Assembly: GCA_021797415.1 (NCBI GenBank)
Contig: JAJZZT010000262.1
Location: 1-15,200, forward strand
Reading direction: 5' to 3'
Length of the DNA: 15,200 nt
Source: Bacillota bacterium
GTDB taxonomy: Bacteria; Bacillota; Bacilli; Alicyclobacillales; SLC66
Both the position numbers and the translations under genes were made by a program. Positions 1 through 7,518 of this stretch are shown here, piece by piece. The notes under the pieces were generated by a model that was not told where the DNA came from, made no database searches, and saw only the letters and a program-made list of their open reading frames with translations. Numbering within the stretch: position 1 is the first letter of the stretch; every line of letters starts with the position of its first letter.

Positions 1-1
1 C

Positions 2-205
2 GATCTAGGGGAAGATGAACAGAGCGAATTAAAGTGTAATATTGAATATTTCATTAAAAAATTTCCTAATCCCGACGTTCTAATGTTTTCCCGAGTCTTC
101 AAGGGTGATTTCCCCCTAACATACGCTAACAAGCTGTTACAGGAGTTTCGCGTAATGCCGGAGAGAATTAAACGTGATTACATGGAGTTGGCAGCAAGGT
201 ACTAA
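2..205 (+). CDS. 3' end of an unrecognised protein gene (cut by window edge)
   Basis: An open frame enters from the left edge and runs 67 codons to TAA at 203-205. The visible C-terminus is mixed charged and hydrophobic (for example FIKKFPNP and LLQEFRVMPERIKRDYMEL) and reads like a real helical soluble protein, not a shadow frame. I see no motif that identifies a family. Base composition is AT-richer than the replication operon, so it may be outside that unit. It is convergent with the next minus-strand gene. Seen: open frame and protein-like composition. Not known: function, start and full length. Confidence 0.55.
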   Translation, partial: DLGEDEQSELKCNIEYFIKKFPNPDVLMFSRVFKGDFPLTYANKLLQEFRVMPERIKRDYMELAARY

Positions 206-417
206 ACGCAGTTTTTCGTCTCCTCGATCATTTCTCGAATCGATGTCCTGCTTGGTATTCATTATGGACTATGGGCGAGCAAACGTAAACGGGTGGCTAT
301 ACGACATTTTTATCATAATCTTGTGCTCCGCAGGGGCATGGGTGTTAGTCTTACCAGGCAGGGTTTCCGCCTGCTAAATTTACACAACCTTGCCCGGCCG
401 CACCGAATCTTGAGCTA
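206..417. other. Convergent intergenic region, no gene seen
   Basis: This is the gap between two convergent genes. A short hairpin (GCAGG, 7-nt loop, CCTGC) sits near 355-371, but no run of T follows it on either strand, so I do not call it a terminator. The 67-codon plus-strand frame starting at 174 overlaps the real frame above in another phase and has no ribosome binding site. Confidence 0.4.
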
Positions 418-771
418 TTAATCTGGAACATACTCACTGCCAATCGATCTATACCGCGCTAACATAGTTTGAAGAAAAACACCAACTTGATCATCGTCAA
501 GTAAAAAACCCGACAGGGAATCTACCCCAGCCTCCTCATTCTCAGATTCAAGATACTCGGCATCTTCCCCTTCCGACATCGCCTGCTGATATTCACCAAT
601 AATCTGTAAGCGCACATCGTCAGCCTCTGAAATTCCGTACTGCTGAAGGAATTCATATTCTTTGCTATCACCATTCAATCCATCTTTGAAAACGCGGAGT
701 ATTTCAGCCTCAATCAATTCAACAAGATCAAACGAATCGTTTTCGTCAAGTTTACGCTCTGTATTGGACAT
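418..771 (-). CDS. Small acidic protein, unknown function
   Basis: The frame encodes 117 residues from the ATG at 769-771, whose protein begins MSNTERKLDENDSF. A GGATGG element lies about 12 nt upstream of that ATG. The frame is open further upstream, but those residues (a basic MTGRLANLKK stretch) are compositionally different and have no ribosome binding site. The protein is strongly acidic, with Asp/Glu clusters around residues 60-80 (SEGEDAEYLESENEE) and near the C-terminus (LLDDDQ), and no Cys, signal peptide or membrane segment. Such profiles are common among small phage or immunity-type proteins, but I do not recognise the family. It is convergent with the partial gene at the left edge and separated by about 1.4 kb from the replication operon. 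Confidence 0.55.
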   Translation of the reverse strand: MSNTERKLDENDSFDLVELIEAEILRVFKDGLNGDSKEYEFLQQYGISEADDVRLQIIGEYQQAMSEGEDAEYLESENEEAGVDSLSGFLLDDDQVGVFLQTMLARYRSIGSEYVPD

Positions 772-912
772 GATGTCGCATCTCCATCCTTTTTTCAGAT
801 TCGCTAATCTACCTGTCATAATAGAACTGCGTCGTTGACCGACCTTTCATGCAATCACAGCCACCCCTGCCCGGATTCATGTCTATACGATTTCACGGGC
901 TGTGGACGAAGT

Positions 913-1041
913 TCAACTAACAATTTTTGCCGATGTGGCCGTTCCATCAACCAGTTGCTGCAAGGTCTTCTGATAAAGTCTATTGTTGGGCCCCGATTTG
1001 GTGCGTCTTTTTAACGTTCGTGTTGTCATCCGCTTGTTCAT
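913..1041 (-). CDS. Possible 42-aa basic peptide
   Basis: The ATG at 1039-1041 is preceded by GGCGGTGA, one mismatch from GGAGGTGA, with 4 nt between it and the start. The 42-residue product has a Lys/Arg-rich N-terminal half (MNKRMTTRTLKRRTK) and no known motif. The frame is open further upstream to about 1287, but that part has no ribosome binding site and is not protein-like. Support comes mainly from the ribosome binding site. Nothing in the context gives a function, and it may be chance. Confidence 0.35.
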   Translation of the reverse strand: MNKRMTTRTLKRRTKSGPNNRLYQKTLQQLVDGTATSAKIVS

Positions 1042-1841
1042 TATATCACCGCCAGAGAGCGGCGAAGTCTGCCGAAAGTGCGAAAAATGCCCCTGAAGCG
1101 ACCGCTTTATATAAGGAAATGTGGCTATCTCCATCATCTCAGCAACTGTAATTAAATTGTAATAAATGGATGCTTGCAACAGAACCACTCGCGCTGTAAG
1201 CGCCACCGGTTGTATCGGTACGTGCACTCGCTCAGATACGCCCGTGGGTGCTTCTCCTTGACCCATACCGGAAAAAGACAACTTCATGTTGGAAATCGCC
1301 CCGTGGAGCCAATTTCATCCATCGAAGTTTAGCACATATTTCATGCGTCATGACTCTCCAAGCACATTCCATATTACAGCATCGGTTGACGATTAACGAG
1401 AGTCAGAACCTAAGAATCACGTTCATTGTGATCTGTCGCCATTGTCGTGAGTCGACATTACCCCAGTTTCGCATCCCCAGGCTTGTTCGTCGCGCCTCGA
1501 TCGCAAATGTCCACCTGCTGACGGGATTGCCTGTCCATGACCTGGCGGACAACGTGTCCATCGATTCCCGGTGGTGCCAGGGCGTTTTTGTGAGGCAACA
1601 GATCCCCTTCGCAGCCCATGCCCGACACTACCCGGCAATCAGATACGGCTCGTCCAGCACGTACCCGTTCCAATGCTTTACAACGCAATGCGCCGCCCGG
1701 TGTCCCGCCCCGGAACCGTGGTGGTGAAATTGGCAGCATACGGGACAAAATGCCGACAAGAAGCCTTTTGCCGAGCGGTGGACGGTCAACAACCGATGGG
1801 TTATGGCCAGAAAGATCACGTCAGAGAAGGGATGGGCGGCG
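1042..1841. other. Gene-poor segment without convincing CDS
   Basis: About 800 bases are covered only by overlapping frames on both strands (for example plus 1248-1727 and minus 1458-1748). These have no ribosome binding site, biased composition (runs of Pro/Arg/Ser) and no recognisable domain. The part from about 1180 is GC-richer than both flanks. Apart from the tRNA-Leu-like stretch at 1712-1800 I see no defined element. It could be decayed DNA or an untranslated control region. Confidence 0.4.
1712..1800 (+). other. tRNA-Leu-like remnant (D-arm region)
   Basis: The string GTGGTGAAATTGGCAG at 1721-1736 matches the D-arm region of bacterial tRNA-Leu genes almost exactly. It is followed by GGGACAAAATGCC, where tRNA-Leu(UAA) has a GGAC-TTAAAA-TCC anticodon arm, and about 50 nt further by CGGTCAACAACCG (1783-1795), which resembles a T-arm lacking one T. 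AACC before the D-arm can pair with GGTT after it. The anticodon loop lacks U33, and the anticodon and acceptor helices do not form properly. This is therefore at best a degenerate tRNA, perhaps an old attachment site, and not a working gene. Confidence 0.25.
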
Positions 1842-1844
1842 CTA

Positions 1845-1883
1845 TATATAGATAAAGAGAGATTTTTTCTCTCAATCTATATA
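1845..1883. repeat. Imperfect inverted repeat with 9-bp outer and 6-bp inner arms
   Basis: TATATAGAT (1845-1853) is complementary to ATCTATATA (1875-1883). Inside it GAGAGA pairs with TCTCTC across a T-rich loop, with a small asymmetric internal loop between the two helices. Related sequences recur nearby: CTATATAGAGAAA at 2010-2022 and, inverted, TTTCTCTCTATAG at 2162-2174. The structure could be a terminator-like hairpin for the leftward operon or part of an origin. The T run lies in the loop instead of after the stem, which argues against a classical intrinsic terminator. Confidence 0.6.
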
Positions 1884-1885
1884 CA

Positions 1886-1995
1886 GTAACCGTCCTGTAA
1901 CCTTAAATTCTCTCCAGTAACCATTTGGTAACCATGTAAAAAGTCCTACAAACGGCTACAAATCAACGTTTATCTTGTCGGTAACCATTGTAACC
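1886..1995 (+). repeat. Six GTAACC iteron-like hexamers
   Basis: GTAACC occurs at 1886, 1897, 1917, 1928, 1981 and 1990. Start-to-start spacings are 11, 20, 11, 53 and 9, so most lie on about the same face of the helix. Two copies extend to GGTAACC, and four are followed by A or AT. The spacings are not multiples of three except the last, so they are not the trace of a Val-Thr coding repeat. Their position beside an AT-rich tract and just downstream of a primase-helicase gene fits initiator-binding iterons. Function is inferred. Confidence 0.5.
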
Positions 1996-1999
1996 ATTG

Positions 2000-2204
2000 T
2001 AGAAATGCCCTATATAGAGAAACGAGCGGAATCGCTAATACCACTCCCATTTTTTACAATACTATTTATACCATAATTTGATTAACAATACATTGATGTA
2101 TCTGTTATTTTAATATACTAATATTAACCACTTTTGATGTGCACTTTTTATTTTTATTTCATTTCTCTCTATAGACCCTTTCCCCAAGAGGGCCAAACGG
2201 TTAC
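2000..2204. other. AT-rich tract, possible DNA unwinding element
   Basis: Positions 2036-2165 are very AT-rich, with long A/T runs and no open frame of note. They are bounded by related inverted sequences (CTATATAGAGAAA at 2010-2022, TTTCTCTCTATAG at 2162-2174). Next to the GTAACC cluster this has the look of a duplex-unwinding region. GGTTACC appears again at 2199-2205, overlapping the TAG that closes the frame to the right. No gene is seen. Confidence 0.4.
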
Positions 2205-2624
2205 CTATTCGAAAAAGCCCGTCATATCAGCATTGGTATCGATACCACACGTAGTTACAGAATGGTGACTGTGAGGTTCCTTAGGGTTTCTGGTAACCTC
2301 CACCGATCCTTGGTAACCATGTTGGCAAAAAAATAGCCACTCTCCGTCATGGAGAGAGGGCAGTTCGATGAACTTTCCATCCACTAAACGCTTTGCGGTG
2401 TAGTGGCGGTTTCCGGCATCACTACCGGAGTTTCCTGGCTCTACGACCTGTGCGCAACACGAGGATCTCTCACGCTGCGTCTTATCTAGATCTCCCCAAG
2501 CGTGACTTCGGACCGCTCCAGCCCTAGTGCTATAAGCATAGCACAAAAAAACAAAACAAAGGTCGTCCGCTTGACCCCCTCTTGGCGTTCCGCGCCTAAG
2601 AACGGGGATGCGCGGACAATTCGT
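2205..2624 (-). pseudogene. Open-frame extension of the primase beyond its TGA
   Basis: Directly after the primase TGA (2625-2627) the same frame stays open for 139 codons to TAG at 2205-2207. The distal half is protein-like (KRLVDGKFIELPSLHDGEWL and CQHGYQGSVEVTRNP), while the part next to the TGA is Arg/Gly-rich and less convincing. No ATG with a ribosome binding site opens this frame; the first usable codon is a TTG at 2544-2546 without a Shine-Dalgarno sequence. Alternatives are a former C-terminal tail cut off by a stop, a readthrough extension, a separate small gene with an unusual start, or chance. I favour a decayed tail. Confidence 0.35.
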
Positions 2625-5600
2625 TCAGTCCCGGGGCTTATACACAATTGCCTTAATCGCTTTATTTCCCAACTGAGGGATTTTCACAGCCAACGCAGTT
2701 TGATCCTTCCCCTTGCGAATCACGCCCGTTTCACTCCAGGTCTTAAACACCTGTGATACGGCGAATCCGCGTTCAGACAGGATGTCGCGCAACTTGCTTG
2801 GTAGAAATGCAATCTCGTTGTCTCCTTTCCAATAGCCGATCCATTCGGTTCTGTCCTTGTCTGATTCTCGCGCGTCGTGCCCAAACCGGCAAATCTCGTG
2901 GCCTCGGCTGAGGATCACCTCTTCGAGATAATCTCTCGCCCGTTCCGCCGGACTGACCAAACGTTCTCCGCTCAAAATCTGCCGAAAGATCACTTCAGAC
3001 AGATGGGCGCTGACCAAATGAACAAGGCGTTGTGCCTCTTCTTTTCGGTCGGGTAGCATTTCGGAAATCACTTCTGCCAAGGCCGCGATGCCCAGAATTC
3101 CCACGACGTTTAATTTAGCAAAGCGCGTGAGCTTCCCATCCCACGTCGGATCCCAAGGCACCTCTTTCATGGCAGCTTCCAGTTTGATCAGTTGCTTTAG
3201 ACGCTCCGCGTACATCTGATGCAATTCTCCAAGCTTTTCCCGATCCTTCTTTGTCCGCCCCCAATCCAGGTATTTCTTCGCCAGATACGGATGGAGCGAA
3301 CCGGCGTTTTGTGACCAACCCTTCTCCATCTGCTCCATCTTTTCGCCGCGCTGCGTACTATTCTCCAATCTGGGGCGTAGGCTGATCAATCGCTGCATCT
3401 CGCCGTCACCCACCTCGTCAGCCGACAGGTCGGCATAGGAGGCATTCGCTGTCATGAGCAGCAAGCCACCAAAATCCGTCTGCATACGGTTGGCGCCCAA
3501 AGCACTACCCCGCACTTTGGATTTCCCCTTTGCAATCTCGAACAAAATGGTTTTTAAATCTCCTTCATTCTGTTTATGCGTAGACCTTGTGGCCTGCGGT
3601 TCATCGTAAAAAGCGGGAACGCCGCCGCCCGCATACATTCTCGGAGCGAATGAATTCATTGTCAGGCGCAGGATGTCCAGATTTTCATTTTCAGACACCC
3701 CTCCAAACAAACTCATCGCCATTTTTGAGGCGGTCGTCTTCCCTGTTGCTCCCTCCCCGCTCACCAACTCTACGACGAATCCACGCATCCCTAGATTTCC
3801 CACAGCACTGAGCGGGAAGGTCAATGGACTGCCCACGGCAAACCCGATAAACGTTGCCATTTCCGGTTCATCCAATAGATCATGGATAATGTTTTTGGCT
3901 TGCTCCTTAGCATCGCCTCTACGCACGCTCAGTGCGCCTATCACGTTGGCGTCACCCGCGAAAGGGGACTGCATGTACTGGACTGGCGTTCCACCGACTG
4001 CACCTTCAAGAACAAGATAATCCCATTCCTCGTTCGGATCGCGTCCAATCCACCCCATATGCGGCGCGTAGGTAGTGATTAAATCCTCCAGTTCGTCGCA
4101 TCGACAAATCAAGCTGGCGGATTCGGAGAGATACCCCTGCATGGCCGTCGCATTATTTGTCGTCAGCGGCAGGCCGTGATTCGTGTATTGGTTCAACTTG
4201 CGATAATCCATTGTCTCAGCCACTTCAATGTTCAAATCGACCCATCCGCGCGTTTCTTTGATGCGAACATGAAGAATGCGAGGCAATTGATCCAACCCGG
4301 CCTCTTTTCTATACGGCTCCCGCAGGTTGACCACAGCCACGATCGTGTCCGAGACCTCTTGCGAAATTTCGACCACTGCCTCTTTCGTGGACTTCCATTC
4401 CCGTTTGAACATTTTGCCGTTTTCCACATAATAATAGGCATCGGGATACTTGGTCGGAAGCGGCGCCATCTGCACGTCTGCCGGATAATATTTGTTCCCG
4501 ATCCGGTTGAATTCCTTCCCTTTGGCCGGAATGTTGACCGCCTGGAGTTGCACTTTGACGGCCTTGATTTGATCCCGGATTTTCCGGCTGAATACCGTGA
4601 CATTCATGCCGGCGCGCTTTAGCGACTCCTTGGCGACCGCCGAAAGTTTTTGAAACGCAGGCGTGTTCAGTTCTTGGAGCACCGCAAACGCATAGGCGAT
4701 GGCGGGATCACTGAATTGGGAAGCATCCTTTTCCTCTGCGCCAATCTCATCGAATAACCGCTCAATGACCGACTCCGCGTTTTGTACCATCTGCTTTTTT
4801 CGCACATCCGGCGGCAAGCCTTTGAGATCCACCGCGGTGGCTCCGCCGTCATAAACCGTGAAGGTCGGGCGCGACGGTGAAGCGAGGCGATGAGGGGGCG
4901 CATCCGTCCCCAGGCTATCCAAATAGTCCTCGTCCACCGTCTCCGGCTCTCTCTCTGATTCTCCACCCAGGAGAGAGGCAATCCCTTCTCCTTCCGCCCA
5001 CATCCGAAATTCGCCGGCCTCAAACCGTTGCGCCCGATTCACAAGGTCCTTGTGCTCCTGCAACCACTCCACCCCGTCAGACTCATAACCCTCTTGAATC
5101 GCTTCCACATAGGAAGGGGCGCCAAACGGGCGGTTTTGGCCCAGCTGCTTGCCGTGCTCTGCCCGCAGGACCATATTCGGGCTCTTGCCTTGGTTAGAAA
5201 ACGGACAGGACCTGCACTCCGGGCGATCCTCGACCTCCTGATACGTGGCGCAGCGCGGTGGATGCTGGACGCCGGTTCGCTGCCACTTTTGAAGCGTTTT
5301 TTTGTAGGTATAATGCTCAGACCCGTTTTGGTATCCCTGACTCCACTCGTCAAAAAGCGCAAAACCATCGTCTCCCAGCAGCGAACGAATCGTGGACGAC
5401 ATGTACGCCCATTCGGCTTCGTTCACATCGCTTGGATTCGCAACAAACTTCCCAAAGCGAGCACAGACTGCGGGCAGTTTGTTGCGCACGACTTCAATCG
5501 GCATCGGCGCCCATGAAAGTCCGTCATAAAACCTGTATTGAGTGTGCCTGTCGTCGTCAAGAACCACATGAAACCGTTCGGACAAATCCTCAACCGCTTC

Positions 5601-6311
5601 TTCGAAATCCGTGGCGTGATAGGCGACTTCGTTTTGTTCCTCTATCGTCACGGGAATCAGGTTCCCGGTTTTGCTGTGGATCGTGCCCGGAATCCGCATG
5701 ATCCGGGGCGGATCGGCCACTTTGGGATCCGACTGCATCAAGAGCGCCAGTTTTCGCACGATTTGACGCCCGCGCACTGTGTCAACCGGTTCTACGAATT
5801 TATAATAGATATGAAATCCGTCGCCTCCGCCGGATCGGATGCGAAATGTGGGATTGAACCCCATTTGTTCGAGTAACGAACATACTTCGAAAGCATGTTG
5901 AACTTTCGGTCTGTCCTCGTCGCTGTGCGCGTCAATGTCGGCCCAAGCGCCGACATACACGTCCACATCGTCCGTGCTGCCGCCTTCCCAGACGGTCTTC
6001 CCTTCGACTTCGCGGCGGGTAAGTGGTTTGATTCTTGGCGAAATTCCCCAATACCAACCGGTGCGGCCTGATAAATGCGCGTTGGCATGGTGGGTGGCGA
6101 CATGCTCAAACAGGGCATCCGGATGATCAACGGAAAAGGACTGACGCGCGTTGGCCAAAGCGCCGATGTGAAGTGGATCGTGATTTTCTTTGTCGCTGAC
6201 AGGGCGAACCTCGATATACCCCTCTCCCAGGTCGCCAAACCAACCGTCGAAAAACGCGGACATCGCCTGGCGATCCACAAGCGAGTGATGCTGTGCCTGT
6301 TCGGAATTCAC
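2625..6311 (-). CDS. Phage-type primase-helicase (AEP prim-pol N-terminus, DUF927-like ATPase C-terminus)
   Basis: This large (1228 aa) replication protein probably synthesises primers and unwinds DNA at the element's origin. Residues are counted from the GTG at 6309-6311, chosen because GGGGGTGG lies just upstream, 7 nt from the G-run to the GTG, and inside the 16-nt gap after the HD gene. An ATG at 6353 would overlap that gene and has no site. The N-terminal archaeo-eukaryotic primase domain shows ADID (124-127, metal-binding), SGGGDGFHIYY (160-170, catalytic His) and RIMRIPGTIHSK (203-214). A cysteine cluster (C354, C366, C369; CRSCPF) follows, as in related phage primases. After a long charged linker the DUF927-type superfamily-3-like ATPase has Walker A GEGATGKTT (852-860), Walker B AFYDEPQ and a sensor-like LLLMTANAS. 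It is the last clear gene of the leftward operon. Confidence 0.93.
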   Translation of the reverse strand: MNSEQAQHHSLVDRQAMSAFFDGWFGDLGEGYIEVRPVSDKENHDPLHIGALANARQSFSVDHPDALFEHVATHHANAHLSGRTGWYWGISPRIKPLTRREVEGKTVWEGGSTDDVDVYVGAWADIDAHSDEDRPKVQHAFEVCSLLEQMGFNPTFRIRSGGGDGFHIYYKFVEPVDTVRGRQIVRKLALLMQSDPKVADPPRIMRIPGTIHSKTGNLIPVTIEEQNEVAYHATDFEEAVEDLSERFHVVLDDDRHTQYRFYDGLSWAPMPIEVVRNKLPAVCARFGKFVANPSDVNEAEWAYMSSTIRSLLGDDGFALFDEWSQGYQNGSEHYTYKKTLQKWQRTGVQHPPRCATYQEVEDRPECRSCPFSNQGKSPNMVLRAEHGKQLGQNRPFGAPSYVEAIQEGYESDGVEWLQEHKDLVNRAQRFEAGEFRMWAEGEGIASLLGGESEREPETVDEDYLDSLGTDAPPHRLASPSRPTFTVYDGGATAVDLKGLPPDVRKKQMVQNAESVIERLFDEIGAEEKDASQFSDPAIAYAFAVLQELNTPAFQKLSAVAKESLKRAGMNVTVFSRKIRDQIKAVKVQLQAVNIPAKGKEFNRIGNKYYPADVQMAPLPTKYPDAYYYVENGKMFKREWKSTKEAVVEISQEVSDTIVAVVNLREPYRKEAGLDQLPRILHVRIKETRGWVDLNIEVAETMDYRKLNQYTNHGLPLTTNNATAMQGYLSESASLICRCDELEDLITTYAPHMGWIGRDPNEEWDYLVLEGAVGGTPVQYMQSPFAGDANVIGALSVRRGDAKEQAKNIIHDLLDEPEMATFIGFAVGSPLTFPLSAVGNLGMRGFVVELVSGEGATGKTTASKMAMSLFGGVSENENLDILRLTMNSFAPRMYAGGGVPAFYDEPQATRSTHKQNEGDLKTILFEIAKGKSKVRGSALGANRMQTDFGGLLLMTANASYADLSADEVGDGEMQRLISLRPRLENSTQRGEKMEQMEKGWSQNAGSLHPYLAKKYLDWGRTKKDREKLGELHQMYAERLKQLIKLEAAMKEVPWDPTWDGKLTRFAKLNVVGILGIAALAEVISEMLPDRKEEAQRLVHLVSAHLSEVIFRQILSGERLVSPAERARDYLEEVILSRGHEICRFGHDARESDKDRTEWIGYWKGDNEIAFLPSKLRDILSERGFAVSQVFKTWSETGVIRKGKDQTALAVKIPQLGNKAIKAIVYKPRD

Positions 6312-6327
6312 AAAGCCACCCCCGTTG

Positions 6328-6870
6328 CTATCCGACCATGCTGACCGCAACAAGCCGTCCGTACCAGTACCGCATGCTGAGCTTCCCCGCGACCGCCTGC
6401 GCCTCGCGGATCAATTCCCAATCCACCTCGGGAACGCGCCACACTCGAAGCGGCATCAGAATCCTCGCCTCGGCATGCAGCGCCGTTTGATCCGCCGTGT
6501 GCACTGTTTCCCGCTGCCCGTTCGTCCACCAGGGGATCTTCAGTTGATCAAATATCGCGTGCAACAAACGCTCCTCCGCTGCGGAAAATCCCGGCCACGC
6601 CGTTTTAATCGGCGTCGGAATATCTCCGAGATACGCTTCCGCCGCATCGTGCATCAATCCTTGGAGTTGCACCGTCTCATCGTGGCCCTGAGCCTTGAGA
6701 ATTCCCAGAACCAGCAGGCTGTGCTCGGCCACGGTGTACGGGATTTTAGTGTGGCCGCCAAACCGGTTGATTTGCGCCAATGCGTGAAAGATATCATCCG
6801 GATGAATCTGTTTTGGGTCCGGGTCAAACGAATCGACTGCGCACCCTGTGTATGTCTCGATGAAACCCAT
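6328..6870 (-). CDS. HD-domain phosphohydrolase (YfbR-like nucleotidase family)
   Basis: This 180-aa protein has a metal-dependent HD fold: H50 in TVAEHS, H74-D75 in LMHDAAEAYLGDI and D127 in TADQTA. The stretch INRFGGHT (34-41) before it is typical of the phage and YfbR-like branch, whose characterised members dephosphorylate deoxynucleoside monophosphates. A role in adjusting the nucleotide pool during phage replication is the natural inference; the substrate is not shown by sequence. AGGAGG lies 7 nt before the ATG. It is followed after 16 nt by the primase gene. Length matches the family. Confidence 0.88.
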   Translation of the reverse strand: MGFIETYTGCAVDSFDPDPKQIHPDDIFHALAQINRFGGHTKIPYTVAEHSLLVLGILKAQGHDETVQLQGLMHDAAEAYLGDIPTPIKTAWPGFSAAEERLLHAIFDQLKIPWWTNGQRETVHTADQTALHAEARILMPLRVWRVPEVDWELIREAQAVAGKLSMRYWYGRLVAVSMVG

Positions 6871-6926
6871 GCCCTCGCCTCCTGTTTAGCCCTGTGCGGG
6901 CCTTTGGATGATGGTTGGACAAAACT

Positions 6927-7139
6927 CTATCGCTTGCCGCCGGAACTCACCTTTACGGGCATTTCTTGCAGTTTGGCGAGGGCTCGCTCGCAGATCTGCT
7001 GCGCTTGGCGCTCGGACACGCCCATTTCATCGGCTATGTCGACCCAAGATTGCCGCTTGTGTTGCCGAAACAGCACCTCTCGTTCAACAGGCGGGAGCGT
7101 GCGAAACTTTGGATGGGTTAAGCAGTTTTGTGTGGGCAT
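6927..7139 (-). CDS. Sigma region 4-like HTH protein
   Basis: The product is 70 residues. AAGGAG lies 8 nt before the ATG at 7137-7139, and the open upstream extension is ignored for that reason. Residues from about 12 (FRTLPPVEREVLF) to 58 form a sigma-70 region 4.2-type helix-turn-helix: 'LPPVERE' corresponds to the common 'L..rER.vl' start, and WVDIADEMGVSERQAQQICE is the turn and recognition helix. There is no region 2, so it is not a complete sigma factor. Such short proteins in phages act as activators of late genes or as DNA-binding accessories. Which applies here is not visible. Confidence 0.72.
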   Translation of the reverse strand: MPTQNCLTHPKFRTLPPVEREVLFRQHKRQSWVDIADEMGVSERQAQQICERALAKLQEMPVKVSSGGKR

Positions 7140-7192
7140 GATGATGGCTCCTTGATAGTAGTGTAGGTATAGATGGCGGTTTGGGGGACGCA

Positions 7193-7513
7193 TCAACTTG
7201 CGTGGATACGTCCCTGATCAATGGCCGAAAACGTGTCCGCGATCTTTTGAAGTGTTCCTTGGATGACGGCGGCATTCGGAACCATCCAAGATTCCCTGAA
7301 TTCCCGATATTCCTCGAAGGTCGAAAATCCGATGCCCGGCAGAACCGTCGGCTCCATCACCACCTGGCCGTCGCGCTGCCGAAAACGAAACCCGGCACAC
7401 CGGAATCCGTGGAACAAGATCTGTTCCTCGCCGGACAGCCGCTTTAACAGCCAGTCCCAGAGCCACGAGTCGTCCGACAGGTCGGGGCGGGGATCGAAAT
7501 TCAACTCGCTCAT
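7193..7513 (-). CDS. Hypothetical phage protein
   Basis: The 106-aa product begins MSELNFDPRP, with GGGGGTGA 5 nt before the ATG. A GTG 9 nt upstream (7520-7522) overlaps the TGA of the preceding ORF6N gene and is the alternative start. It is acidic at the N-terminus with a Trp-rich segment (DSWLWDWLLKRL) and has no cysteine pattern, membrane segment or motif I recognise. Tight coupling to the antirepressor-like gene suggests co-translation. Function is unknown. Confidence 0.7.
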   Translation of the reverse strand: MSELNFDPRPDLSDDSWLWDWLLKRLSGEEQILFHGFRCAGFRFRQRDGQVVMEPTVLPGIGFSTFEEYREFRESWMVPNAAVIQGTLQKIADTFSAIDQGRIHAS

Positions 7514-7518
7514 CCCGG

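Noticed and set aside
355..371. Possible terminator hairpin
   Set aside because: The stem is only 5 bp and no T run follows on either strand.
174..377. 67-codon plus-strand frame
   Set aside because: It overlaps the real frame ending at 205 in another phase and lacks a ribosome binding site.
832..838. TCGTTGA, identical to an operator half-site, upstream of the acidic-protein gene
   Set aside because: A single 7-base match with no partner arm is expected by chance in a window of this size.
1248..1727. 159-codon plus-strand open frame
   Set aside because: It has no ribosome binding site, unbalanced composition and overlapping equally open frames on the other strand; no domain is visible.
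2160..2185. GC-rich hairpin (GGCCCT...AGGGTC) as an operon terminator
   Set aside because: It has a bulge and wobble pair and is not followed by T residues on the minus strand.
6325..7155. 276-codon plus-strand frame
   Set aside because: It is antisense to the HD-domain gene, the gap after it and most of the sigma-like gene, which have clear motifs and ribosome binding sites.
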